A stretch of DNA of 29,996 nt, taken from assembly GCA_022819745.1 (NCBI GenBank), contig JAJEGS010000003.1:1-29996 (forward strand), in the 5' to 3' direction. Below, one piece after another: positions 16,462 through 23,436 of this stretch. Source of the stretch: Candidatus Latescibacterota bacterium. Its GTDB lineage: Bacteria > Latescibacterota > UBA2968 > UBA8231. Made by a program: the position numbers and the translations under genes. Numbering within the stretch: the first letter of the stretch is position 1; each line of letters begins with the position of its first letter. Below the pieces are notes generated by a model that was not told the origin of the DNA, did no database searches, and saw nothing but the letters and a program-made list of their open reading frames with translations.

Positions 16462-17841
16462 CTAGCGCGTCCGATAGCGTCGCCAGCCGCTGCGTTCCAC
16501 TCGCCAGCCGAGTGCGTCGAGATGGGTTGCGCGGATTTGTTCGATGTGGCGAGTATGGGCTGCGGCCTTCTCTTCGCTGAAGGCGTAGTGGCGCAGGCGT
16601 TCGGGATCGAGTTCGACGCCCAGCCCTGGTCCCGTGGGTACGGCGAGGAACCCTTGGTCGTAGGCCATTTTGCCGCCGCAGATCACGTCGTCGGTCCACT
16701 GGTTGTAATGCGCGTCGATTGCGTGTGCCGAGAAGGGTGGGAAGGCGCGGTCTCGCCCCCAGACGATGTGATAGGGCATTTCGTAGGGGAAGGTGAAGGC
16801 GGCGATGTGTAGGCGAATCGCCGTCGCCGGTCCCAACTCATAAGCGCTGTGCATGCCGATTCCCATGCCCAGAAAGCGCGCCGTGTCGTAATAGCGCTTG
16901 AGCGCCAGCGGCCCCGCGTAGGCGTCGGGAGCGGAAATGTCGGCTGGCTGCCAGCGGCGCAGCGCATCCAGATCCAACTCCGCGTCTAAGGCATCGTCGC
17001 CGTAGCGGCCCTTGGTGCTGGGATGCGAGACCAGCGGTGGTAGCCAAGCGTGCGACGAGATCGGTATGGTGGTCAATAGCCGCAGGCGATGACCGGCGCG
17101 GAAGATGTGAGCAAAACGCCCGCCCACTGGTTCCTCGATCCACTCCAGATGACAGTCCTCGACCTCGCGCATAAAGCGCAGCGCCTGCGCCTCGCCCCAA
17201 GAGGCGTGTGGATCGACGCGAATGTCCACGTCCGGTCCCACAGCCGCGCGGATGTTGCGCACCAATTCCACGTAGCGCTGCGGCTCAAAATCGCACATTG
17301 AGAGCTTAATGTTTTGGAAGCCGTGGGTGCGGATAATTTCCTGCACGTAGGAGGGATAGCTCTCAAAGGTAACGGCGTTTTCGCCGTTGAGGTCGGGGAA
17401 GCTATACCAAGTGTAGGCCGACATGGGGACGCGCTCTGCCAAGGGGGTTTCCAGCGCGAAGAGTTCGTGCAAGTACTGACCCAACGGTCGGTCGGCGATT
17501 TTGCCAATTAGGTCCCAGTAGGCCAGGCCCATGTCGGCGCGGATACTGGGGTCAAAAGGATTTTTGCCCAAGACTTTGCTCTTTAATTCTTCGGCGTCCG
17601 CGTTGGCTCCCTCGGCAATGCCGACCAAGCCCTTATCGGTTTCGAATTCGACAAAGGTAAAACCCTCGGCTGAGCCGTCCCAGCGCTTGGTTCCAACCCA
17701 AGGCATTAGCACTCGGAAGACGCGCACGTCGCGGATGGTGTGCTCGGCTGCGAAGCCCTCGGCTTGGATGCGCTGTTCGACGGCTTTGGCTTGGGCGACG
17801 GTCTCGCGGTCGAATTCGGCTAGGTCTTTTATGGGGTCCAT
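16462..17841 (-). CDS. Enolase-superfamily protein, glucarate dehydratase-like
   Basis: This 459-residue protein resembles glucarate dehydratase family members, which dehydrate D-glucarate/L-idarate. Visible elements are FTFVEFETDKGLVGIAEGAN near 61-80, LAYWDLIGKIADRPLGQYL near 106-124, IKLSM near 178-182, RVDPHASW near 208-215, WIEEPV near 234-239 and GIGMHSAYELG near 327-337. Lys179, Asp210, Glu236/237 and His331 fit active-site positions, but the second Lys of the KxK motif is Ser181 and the third metal-ligand loop reads ISSHAW rather than the usual TNM-like segment. It may therefore be a related dehydratase or epimerase with other substrates. The ATG has GGAG about ten bases upstream. It is divergent from the protease-sialidase-enolase group. 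Confidence 0.82.
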   Translation of the reverse strand: MDPIKDLAEFDRETVAQAKAVEQRIQAEGFAAEHTIRDVRVFRVLMPWVGTKRWDGSAEGFTFVEFETDKGLVGIAEGANADAEELKSKVLGKNPFDPSIRADMGLAYWDLIGKIADRPLGQYLHELFALETPLAERVPMSAYTWYSFPDLNGENAVTFESYPSYVQEIIRTHGFQNIKLSMCDFEPQRYVELVRNIRAAVGPDVDIRVDPHASWGEAQALRFMREVEDCHLEWIEEPVGGRFAHIFRAGHRLRLLTTIPISSHAWLPPLVSHPSTKGRYGDDALDAELDLDALRRWQPADISAPDAYAGPLALKRYYDTARFLGMGIGMHSAYELGPATAIRLHIAAFTFPYEMPYHIVWGRDRAFPPFSAHAIDAHYNQWTDDVICGGKMAYDQGFLAVPTGPGLGVELDPERLRHYAFSEEKAAAHTRHIEQIRATHLDALGWRVERSGWRRYRTR

Positions 17842-17875
17842 GTGGCGTTTTCTCCGGTTTAATGGTCGTCGGCTA

Positions 17876-17903
17876 GTACTAATCCTGCTTCTCTAGATGT
17901 CAA
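17876..17903 (-). promoter_or_regulatory. Possible promoter of the glucarate dehydratase-like gene
   Basis: On the minus strand a perfect TTGACA (17903-17898) is followed after 16 bases by TAGTAC (17881-17876), about 35 bases upstream of the ATG at 17841. The -35 box is strong and the -10 weak. Confidence 0.4.
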
Positions 17904-17968
17904 AGAAGGCGGACGATCTGAATCTACTCAAACGTGCTTTTTCCCTACAACCGCTCTACGGGACGCTC

Positions 17969-17998
17969 TTGCTCTACTCCGATTCGACAGGGTATATT
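17969..17998 (+). promoter_or_regulatory. Possible promoter of the protease-sialidase-enolase group
   Basis: TTGCTC (17969-17974), an 18-base spacer and TATATT (17993-17998) lie 43 bases upstream of the protease ATG. It faces away from the candidate promoter at 17876-17903 within the 200-base divergent region; I see no other feature in that region. Confidence 0.4.
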
Positions 17999-18041
17999 CC
18001 ACCTATCTAACTAATGATTTCCTTTCCGAGGACCGCATTAC

Positions 18042-18398
18042 ATGGGAACGTTCAACGTACAGATCAGCATCGGCGACCAACAGCGGGCGCAATGGATCGA
18101 CTTGGATGCGCTAGTGGATACAGGGGCGTCTATAACCTCAGTTCCGGCGTCCGTTCTGCGCCAACTGGGGGTGACGCCCTTGATGCAGCAGCGTTTTCAG
18201 TTTGGCCAAGGCGAGGTTCGGCTTATGGATGTTGGCCAGACGTGGCTGCGAGTTGAAGGGCGAGAGGTGGTTACGCTCGTTTTATTCAATGAGGAAGAGA
18301 CCGTGCCGTTGCTAGGTGCTCTGGCCCTTGAAGGCGTGTTCATGGGCGTCAATCCAGTGGCCAAAAGACTTGAGCCGGTAGAAGGATTTATGGTATAG
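18042..18398 (+). CDS. Small retropepsin-like aspartyl protease family protein
   Basis: The 118-residue single-domain protein carries the clan AA signature ALVDTGASITSVP near residues 28-40, with Asp32 as the catalytic residue expected to work in a homodimer, and a second hydrophobic stretch VPLLGALALEG near 90-100 that corresponds to the retropepsin flap/strand ending in LLGxxxLE. Such small bacterial homologues are common, but their physiological substrates are unknown. There is no signal peptide. The ATG is preceded by GAGGA about nine bases upstream. It is followed after 10 bases by the sialidase gene, probably in the same transcript. Confidence 0.83.
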   Translation: MGTFNVQISIGDQQRAQWIDLDALVDTGASITSVPASVLRQLGVTPLMQQRFQFGQGEVRLMDVGQTWLRVEGREVVTLVLFNEEETVPLLGALALEGVFMGVNPVAKRLEPVEGFMV

Positions 18399-18408
18399 GG
18401 CCAACGAC

Positions 18409-19443
18409 GTGACTGATTCCATCGACCTCTTTGAGAGCGGCACCCAAGGCTACCACACCTTTCGCATCCCAGCCCTGATTGCCACACCAACAGGTACGGT
18501 GCTCGCCTTTTGCGAGGGCCGCAAAAACGCGCGCGGCGATACCGGCGACATCGACATGCTGCTGCGGCGCAGCGACGATGGCGGACAGACGTTTGCTCCC
18601 TTCGAACTGGTGTGGGACGATGGCCCGAATACCTGTGGCAATCCCTGCCCGGTGATCGATGCCCGCACGGGTGCGATTTCCCTGCTGATGACCCACAACC
18701 TCGGCCATGACCACGAGCCCGAGATCATCGACCAAACGAGCGAGGGCACTCGCACGGTGTGGCTGACGCGCAGCGAGGACGACGGACGCACTTGGTCGCC
18801 GCCGGTGGAGATCACTTCCGTAGCGAAGCAACCTAACTGGACTTGGTACGCCACTGGGCCAGGCGCTGGTATCCAGCTAGCCACTGGCCGGCTCGTCATC
18901 CCCTGCGACCACATTGAAGCGGGCAGCAAGAAATACTATTCGCACGTCTTGCTCAGCGACGATGGCGGCCAAAGCTGGCGGCTCGGCGGCTCGACTCCGC
19001 AAGATCAAGTCAATGAGTGCGAAGTAGTAGAGTTGCAGGACGGTCGTTTGCTACTCAACATGCGCAACTACGACCCAAGCATCCGCGCCCGTGCCTTTTC
19101 GTTTAGCGACGACGGGGGGCAGAGTTGGTCGTCCATAGCGCGCGATCCCGTCCTCGTCGAGCCGATCTGCCAAGCGAGTATCCGCCGGATTGGTACCAGC
19201 GTGCTCTTTTCCAACCCCGCCAGCACTGAGGGCCGTCAGAATATGACTGTGCGGCTCAGCGATGACGAGGGCCAAACGTGGGATAGTGCCCGCGTCTTAC
19301 ACCCCGGCCCGGCAGCGTACTCTTGTCTGGCTGCGTTGCCCGACGGCCGCGCCGCTTGTCTCTATGAATGCGGTGCCGAGCATCCGTACGAGCGCCTGAC
19401 CTTGGCCCGTTTCTCGCTGGACTGGGTGCGCGATACGCCCTGA
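18409..19443 (+). CDS. Sialidase / BNR-repeat exo-glycosidase family protein
   Basis: This 344-residue six-bladed-propeller sialidase-like protein has the FRIP motif (Arg19), EGRKNARGD near 36-44 and GDIDMLLRRSDDGGQTF containing an Asp box. Further Asp boxes are SEDDGRTW, SDDGGQSW (twice) and SDDEGQTW. The second and third Arg of the triad fit Arg219 (NMRNY) and Arg259 (CQASIRR). The nucleophile pair fits Glu203/205 (NECEVVE) and Tyr304 (AYSCLA), so the catalytic set of exo-alpha-sialidases seems complete. No signal peptide is seen, which is unusual for an enzyme acting on external glycans. The GTG start at 18409 with AGGG upstream fits. The enzyme could use sialic acids or related ulosonic acids; specificity cannot be read from the sequence. 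Confidence 0.87.
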   Translation: MTDSIDLFESGTQGYHTFRIPALIATPTGTVLAFCEGRKNARGDTGDIDMLLRRSDDGGQTFAPFELVWDDGPNTCGNPCPVIDARTGAISLLMTHNLGHDHEPEIIDQTSEGTRTVWLTRSEDDGRTWSPPVEITSVAKQPNWTWYATGPGAGIQLATGRLVIPCDHIEAGSKKYYSHVLLSDDGGQSWRLGGSTPQDQVNECEVVELQDGRLLLNMRNYDPSIRARAFSFSDDGGQSWSSIARDPVLVEPICQASIRRIGTSVLFSNPASTEGRQNMTVRLSDDEGQTWDSARVLHPGPAAYSCLAALPDGRAACLYECGAEHPYERLTLARFSLDWVRDTP

Positions 19444-19452
19444 GGAGATCCC

Positions 19453-20619
19453 GTGAAAATTACCGACGTCCGCACCCTTTGCCTCTCCCGTCCCCACGAA
19501 CCCGAGCGCCAGTGGTTCAGCGCCACTTTCCACGTGGAAAAAGCCGACTGTCCCATCGTCATCATCGACACGGACTCCGGCTTGCAGGGCATTGCCGAAC
19601 CTTCTACCTATGGCGATCCACCGGTCATTCGCCAGCGGCTCGACGCGCTCAAGCCGAGTCTTATTGGCCGCGATCCGCTCGACCCGGACCTTGTGCCTAA
19701 ATCCACTGGCGACCGCTCGATGCACATTGTTCACGCTGGCCTCGAACTGGCGCTGTGGGATCTGCGCGCCAAGGTGGAAAATAAAACGGTCGCCGAACTC
19801 ATCATCCCCCTCATCACGCCCGACACCCCCGAGCGCAAACCGCGCACCCTCTTCCGCCTCTACGCTTCGGGCGGCGTCCAATACGACTGGGATGATCGCC
19901 CAACATCGGTCGTCGATGAAGCGCGTGCTCTCGCCGACCGGGGCTTCACTGCCTATAAGATGCGGCTGGGCACTGAGTGGTCGTGGTCGGGCGTCACGGT
20001 CGCGCAGATGATCGACCTGTTGCAGGAGGTGACCGACGCAGTGGGCGAGCGCATGGAACTGATGCTGGAGGGCAATTGCCGCCTCGACGAGGCGCAGGCC
20101 CGCGAGATTGGCCACTTTCTCGACGAGGCAGGCTGGACGTGGTTTGAAGAACCGCTGCTCAAGGATGAGATCGACGGCTACGCCCGCCTCAACGCCGAAT
20201 TGCATCTGCCTATTACCGGCGGCGAATCCAACTCGACCCTCGACCAGTTTGAGCCGTTCTTCGTGCAGAAAGCGTACGCCAAGGGCCAGCTTGATGTCGG
20301 CGTCTGTAGTCTCGGCGAGGCCATCCGCATCTACCACTGCGCCAAAGAGTACGGCGTCGAGCTTTTCACTCAGAACTGGCACAACGGCCTGTTGACCATA
20401 TCTAACGCCCACTTCCTCGCCGCTCTCCCCGAAGAGCACGTGCTGGAAATGTTCATCGGCCAAGGGCCGTTGCAATGGGACATCCTCAAAGACCCGCCCG
20501 CGACCGAAGGCTACCTCGCGCTGCCCGACGCGCCCGGCTGGGGCGTGGAGCTAGCTGACGATATTGAAACGCGCTTCCCCTACATCCCCGGGCCTTGGGG
20601 TCGTGCGGTGGAGCGCTGA
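19453..20619 (+). CDS. Mandelate racemase / muconate lactonizing enzyme family protein
   Basis: This 388-residue enolase-superfamily enzyme has the N-terminal capping domain (about 1-125) and a TIM-like barrel. Active-site elements are YKMRLG (Lys169 and Arg171, KxR type), LEGNCRLD (Glu206/Asn208 at the place of the usual DxN), FEEPL (Glu232), ITGGES (Glu258) and FTQNWHNG (His310). It is probably an acid-sugar dehydratase or racemase; substrate unknown. The GTG start at 19453 is preceded by GAGGAG. It follows the sialidase stop by 9 bases, so the two are co-transcribed, suggesting the substrate may derive from sugar release, though this is inference. Confidence 0.88.
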   Translation: MKITDVRTLCLSRPHEPERQWFSATFHVEKADCPIVIIDTDSGLQGIAEPSTYGDPPVIRQRLDALKPSLIGRDPLDPDLVPKSTGDRSMHIVHAGLELALWDLRAKVENKTVAELIIPLITPDTPERKPRTLFRLYASGGVQYDWDDRPTSVVDEARALADRGFTAYKMRLGTEWSWSGVTVAQMIDLLQEVTDAVGERMELMLEGNCRLDEAQAREIGHFLDEAGWTWFEEPLLKDEIDGYARLNAELHLPITGGESNSTLDQFEPFFVQKAYAKGQLDVGVCSLGEAIRIYHCAKEYGVELFTQNWHNGLLTISNAHFLAALPEEHVLEMFIGQGPLQWDILKDPPATEGYLALPDAPGWGVELADDIETRFPYIPGPWGRAVER

Positions 20620-20673
20620 GATGAGCATTCAAATCCACACCGGGCGTTTTTCAATGTTGTGCCGATCCAAGAT

Positions 20674-20703
20674 TTGACAACTGCCCTCGGCTCCTTGTAA
20701 AAT
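20674..20703 (+). promoter_or_regulatory. Strong sigma70-like promoter of the RraA-like gene
   Basis: A perfect TTGACA (20674-20679), an 18-base spacer and TAAAAT (20698-20703) lie 30 bases upstream of the ATG at 20734. This is the clearest promoter in the window and indicates that the RraA-like gene is transcribed independently of the enolase gene before it. Confidence 0.7.
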
Positions 20704-20733
20704 AGTCCGCCGTCATTCACCTTTGGAGCCAAC

Positions 20734-21423
20734 ATGATAAAAGATCCTCCGCTACTTACTGTTCGCCGCAACTTTCCGCGGCCCTCGGAAGCTGTCCTGC
20801 GCGCTCTGCGCAATGTTCCCACTGGCTTTATTGTTGACTGTATGAATGGTCGCGGTGCGCTCGACTATCGCATCAAGCCGCTCGACCCCGACAATAGCAA
20901 GTTCGTCGCGCCCGTCGTCACCTGTCATCCAGGGCCGGGCGACAACCTCGCCGTTTTTGCCGCGCTCGAGATTGCGCAGCGGGGGGACGCGATCTTCATC
21001 GCCACGGATACGTTCACCAAGACTGCGGTCGCCGGCGACAACATGATGGCCATGGGGCGCAATCGAGGCCTCACCGGCTTTGTTACCGACGGCCTGATGC
21101 GCGACATAGATGGGATATTGCCCGTTGGTTTGCCCGCCTTTTGCCGGGGCATTACGCCCAACTCCTGTACCCGCAATGGCCCAGGTACGGCCGGGATGCC
21201 GGTGGTCATGGGTGGGATCTGTGTGGATGCTGGTGAGATCGCGGTCGCCGACCAAGACGGGGTGGTGGTCATTCCCCACGACCAGTTCGATCACGTCTGC
21301 GCGACTCTACCCCAAGTGCGCGAGGCCGAGGAAAATCTCTCTCGCCAGATTCGCTTAGGTTTGGACAATATGGAGGGGATACGCGAGCTGCTCGACTCGG
21401 ACCGCACTGAGCACATCGACTAA
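20734..21423 (+). CDS. RraA-like / 4-hydroxy-4-methyl-2-oxoglutarate aldolase family protein
   Basis: This 229-residue protein of the RraA/HMG-aldolase superfamily has CHPGPGDNLAVFAALE near 64-79, a swivelling-domain segment GDAIFIATD near 84-92, GDNMMAMGRNRGLTGFVTDG near 101-120 and LMRD, whose Arg123/Asp124 correspond to the conserved R-D that binds pyruvate and metal. Family members either cleave 4-hydroxy-2-oxo acids to pyruvate or act as RNase E regulators (RraA). With sugar-acid enzymes around it, an aldolase role for a 2-keto acid product is more likely. The usual GE is GD here. TTTGGAG precedes the ATG, with a strong promoter upstream. The stop overlaps the convergent phosphoesterase stop (CTAA). 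Confidence 0.87.
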   Translation: MIKDPPLLTVRRNFPRPSEAVLRALRNVPTGFIVDCMNGRGALDYRIKPLDPDNSKFVAPVVTCHPGPGDNLAVFAALEIAQRGDAIFIATDTFTKTAVAGDNMMAMGRNRGLTGFVTDGLMRDIDGILPVGLPAFCRGITPNSCTRNGPGTAGMPVVMGGICVDAGEIAVADQDGVVVIPHDQFDHVCATLPQVREAEENLSRQIRLGLDNMEGIRELLDSDRTEHID

Positions 21424-23426
21424 TTTTCGACAATCACCAAGCTGGGCTGGTCGAGCGCTACCTCGGGCAGCCGCTCGGCCTGCATCTCTTCTACGGTTCC
21501 GTCGGCTAGGCGATAGAGGCGCGCCGATCCCGTAGCTTCCCAAGCGGATGGGACTGCCGCCCCCGCAACTGCTGGTAATAGCAGGGCCAACGTGCGGGTT
21601 GGGCCTCGGAGCAGCCGAGCTAGCGTCCCATTACTTTCCACGCTAGTAGCCTTGGCAAAAGGCACGCGGAAGCGCTGCAACAGCGCGTTGAGGCAGCGCA
21701 GGATGCCGAAGACGGGGCGGGGGTTGCACAGGGGATCCAAAAGTCCCTGACCGACATCCATGGTGCGGTCCAGATCGATAAAAGGCTCGACAAAGAGCCG
21801 CGCCCTCGGCAGCAGCGCCGTTGCAAAAAGCGCCTCCGCGGCCTGGACGGCATCGTCTTGGTCGCTTTGCCCCGGCAACTCTAAGAGCAAATCCAGCCGT
21901 CCCATCGTGGTCAGGGCGCTTACCTCGCGCCAAGCCAAGGCGTCTTCCCAAGGGGTCGTTGCGTCCAGTCGGCACAGGGCCGCTTCTATCCACGTGTCCG
22001 CGTTTTGTAATAGACGGTCGAGTTGGGCTACTTCGTCGGGTCGGTAGCCGATTCGGGTGCGGGGGTGCTGTTTGCCGGCTATCTGTTGGCCGGGGATTAC
22101 CGGAGCCAAGGACAGCCGCAAATTGCGGTGGTAGCTCTTGAACAGATATAGACACGACGACGATGGCCAAGGCTCGCCCGGCGTCTGGATCTCCCAAGTA
22201 TCGACTTGGTCGCGGTGACTTTCTAAAATGGACTCGTACTGGGTGGCGTCGTCGTCGAGCATAGTCGCCTGTACTTGGACGCCTTGGCTGCGCAAAAAGC
22301 GCAGGGGGTCGCCGGACTGATCCAAATCGGTCCAGGGACAGCGCAGGGCCTGTGCGCCCAGTTCCAGACAGGCCAGCATGGGATAGTCGTTGCGCACTGG
22401 CTGGCGGACTACTGAGGGAAAGGTTATGGGGACTTCTGTTTCCCAACCTAGTGGATGGGTCGCGGTCAGGCCCAATGGGGCTCCGCCCAAGTCGGCAGTT
22501 GCTGGGATGAGCAATCGCCGCGGACCCGACGACCGATCTTGTACTCCAGCGGTGCGGATCAGGTGGATGTCGAGTCGGTTGTGGCGCAGACGGCACAGGA
22601 AAAACCCCAACTTGGGTTGGTCGTTGCGGCCCTGCTCGGGCGGCGGTGCGCTGCTGAACAAGTGGCTAAAACCGGGTCGCGTAAAAGAGGTGGAGGGGAC
22701 GGTGCGATAGTCCAAGGCTCCCGTCGGTTCGCAAAAGGAAAAATGCACGTGGGCTGCAAAGAGCCAAGCCACTTGGTGGGCGGCTAACAATTCTAGTAGC
22801 GAGGTGCGGGCTGGTTCGCCGATGTTGTCGTAGTGGCCCAGATGCGGCTCGGCGGGGTTGTGCAAGTAGGGCGGTAGGTGCAAAAACACTGCGATGCGCA
22901 TCTGGGCGTGTGCGGCCAAATTGGCTTCCAACCAAGTCCTTTGCTCTTTTTCTACTGGCAGGCCGGTGTTCAGAATTTGGCTATTGAGTATTACCGCGTG
23001 CAGGTCGTGATAGTCAAAGCTGTACCAAGACGGGCCAAAGCGCCGGTGGTATGCGTCCAACCCCTCGGGCGTGACGGGGTGGGTGGGCATGGTGGGATCG
23101 GGTTTGTCGCCCACGTCGTGGTTGCCAGCGACCCAGCGCGGCTGCACGCCGCAGGCGGCCATCTGCTCTATGGCTTGGTCTAAAGCCGGGACAAAGCCCG
23201 CGCTCTCGGGGTATTCCTGTACCACGTCGCCCATGTGTACGACAAAGTCCGGCTCCAAGGCGGCTACCAAGCGCAAGGCCGCGCCCGCCCGCTGGCTCTG
23301 TTGGGCGCGGGAGGGGAATTCGTCCATGCCGACGCCTCCTGCTAGCGCATAGTGAGTATCGGAGATGACGACGAATTCGCCTAGGGCCTCGGGCAACAGG
23401 GTGCGGTCGAATAGGGTGGGAGACAT
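21420..23426 (-). CDS. Calcineurin-like metallophosphoesterase with large C-terminal extension
   Basis: This 668-residue protein has the full set of dinuclear metal motifs of the calcineurin-like family: SDTHY (Asp23, His25), HMGDVVQ (Asp67), VAGNHD (Asn102, His103), FLHLPP (His183) and AAHVHF (His226, His228). It probably hydrolyses phosphate mono- or diesters. After about residue 260 there follow some 400 residues that I do not recognise. The ATG at 23426 begins the recognisable N terminus; a TTG at 23444 is in frame and would add six residues. It starts 10 bases after the stop of the solute-binding lipoprotein, so coupling is likely. The ordinary length of this family is about 250-400 residues. 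Confidence 0.86.
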   Translation of the reverse strand: MSPTLFDRTLLPEALGEFVVISDTHYALAGGVGMDEFPSRAQQSQRAGAALRLVAALEPDFVVHMGDVVQEYPESAGFVPALDQAIEQMAACGVQPRWVAGNHDVGDKPDPTMPTHPVTPEGLDAYHRRFGPSWYSFDYHDLHAVILNSQILNTGLPVEKEQRTWLEANLAAHAQMRIAVFLHLPPYLHNPAEPHLGHYDNIGEPARTSLLELLAAHQVAWLFAAHVHFSFCEPTGALDYRTVPSTSFTRPGFSHLFSSAPPPEQGRNDQPKLGFFLCRLRHNRLDIHLIRTAGVQDRSSGPRRLLIPATADLGGAPLGLTATHPLGWETEVPITFPSVVRQPVRNDYPMLACLELGAQALRCPWTDLDQSGDPLRFLRSQGVQVQATMLDDDATQYESILESHRDQVDTWEIQTPGEPWPSSSCLYLFKSYHRNLRLSLAPVIPGQQIAGKQHPRTRIGYRPDEVAQLDRLLQNADTWIEAALCRLDATTPWEDALAWREVSALTTMGRLDLLLELPGQSDQDDAVQAAEALFATALLPRARLFVEPFIDLDRTMDVGQGLLDPLCNPRPVFGILRCLNALLQRFRVPFAKATSVESNGTLARLLRGPTRTLALLLPAVAGAAVPSAWEATGSARLYRLADGTVEEMQAERLPEVALDQPSLVIVEN

Positions 23427-23436
23427 GGAGAAGGCT

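Noticed and set aside
21643..22596. 317-codon antisense-frame reading through the phosphoesterase gene
   Set aside because: Same strand but shifted frame of the phosphoesterase; Pro/Arg/Ser-rich with no recognisable motif.
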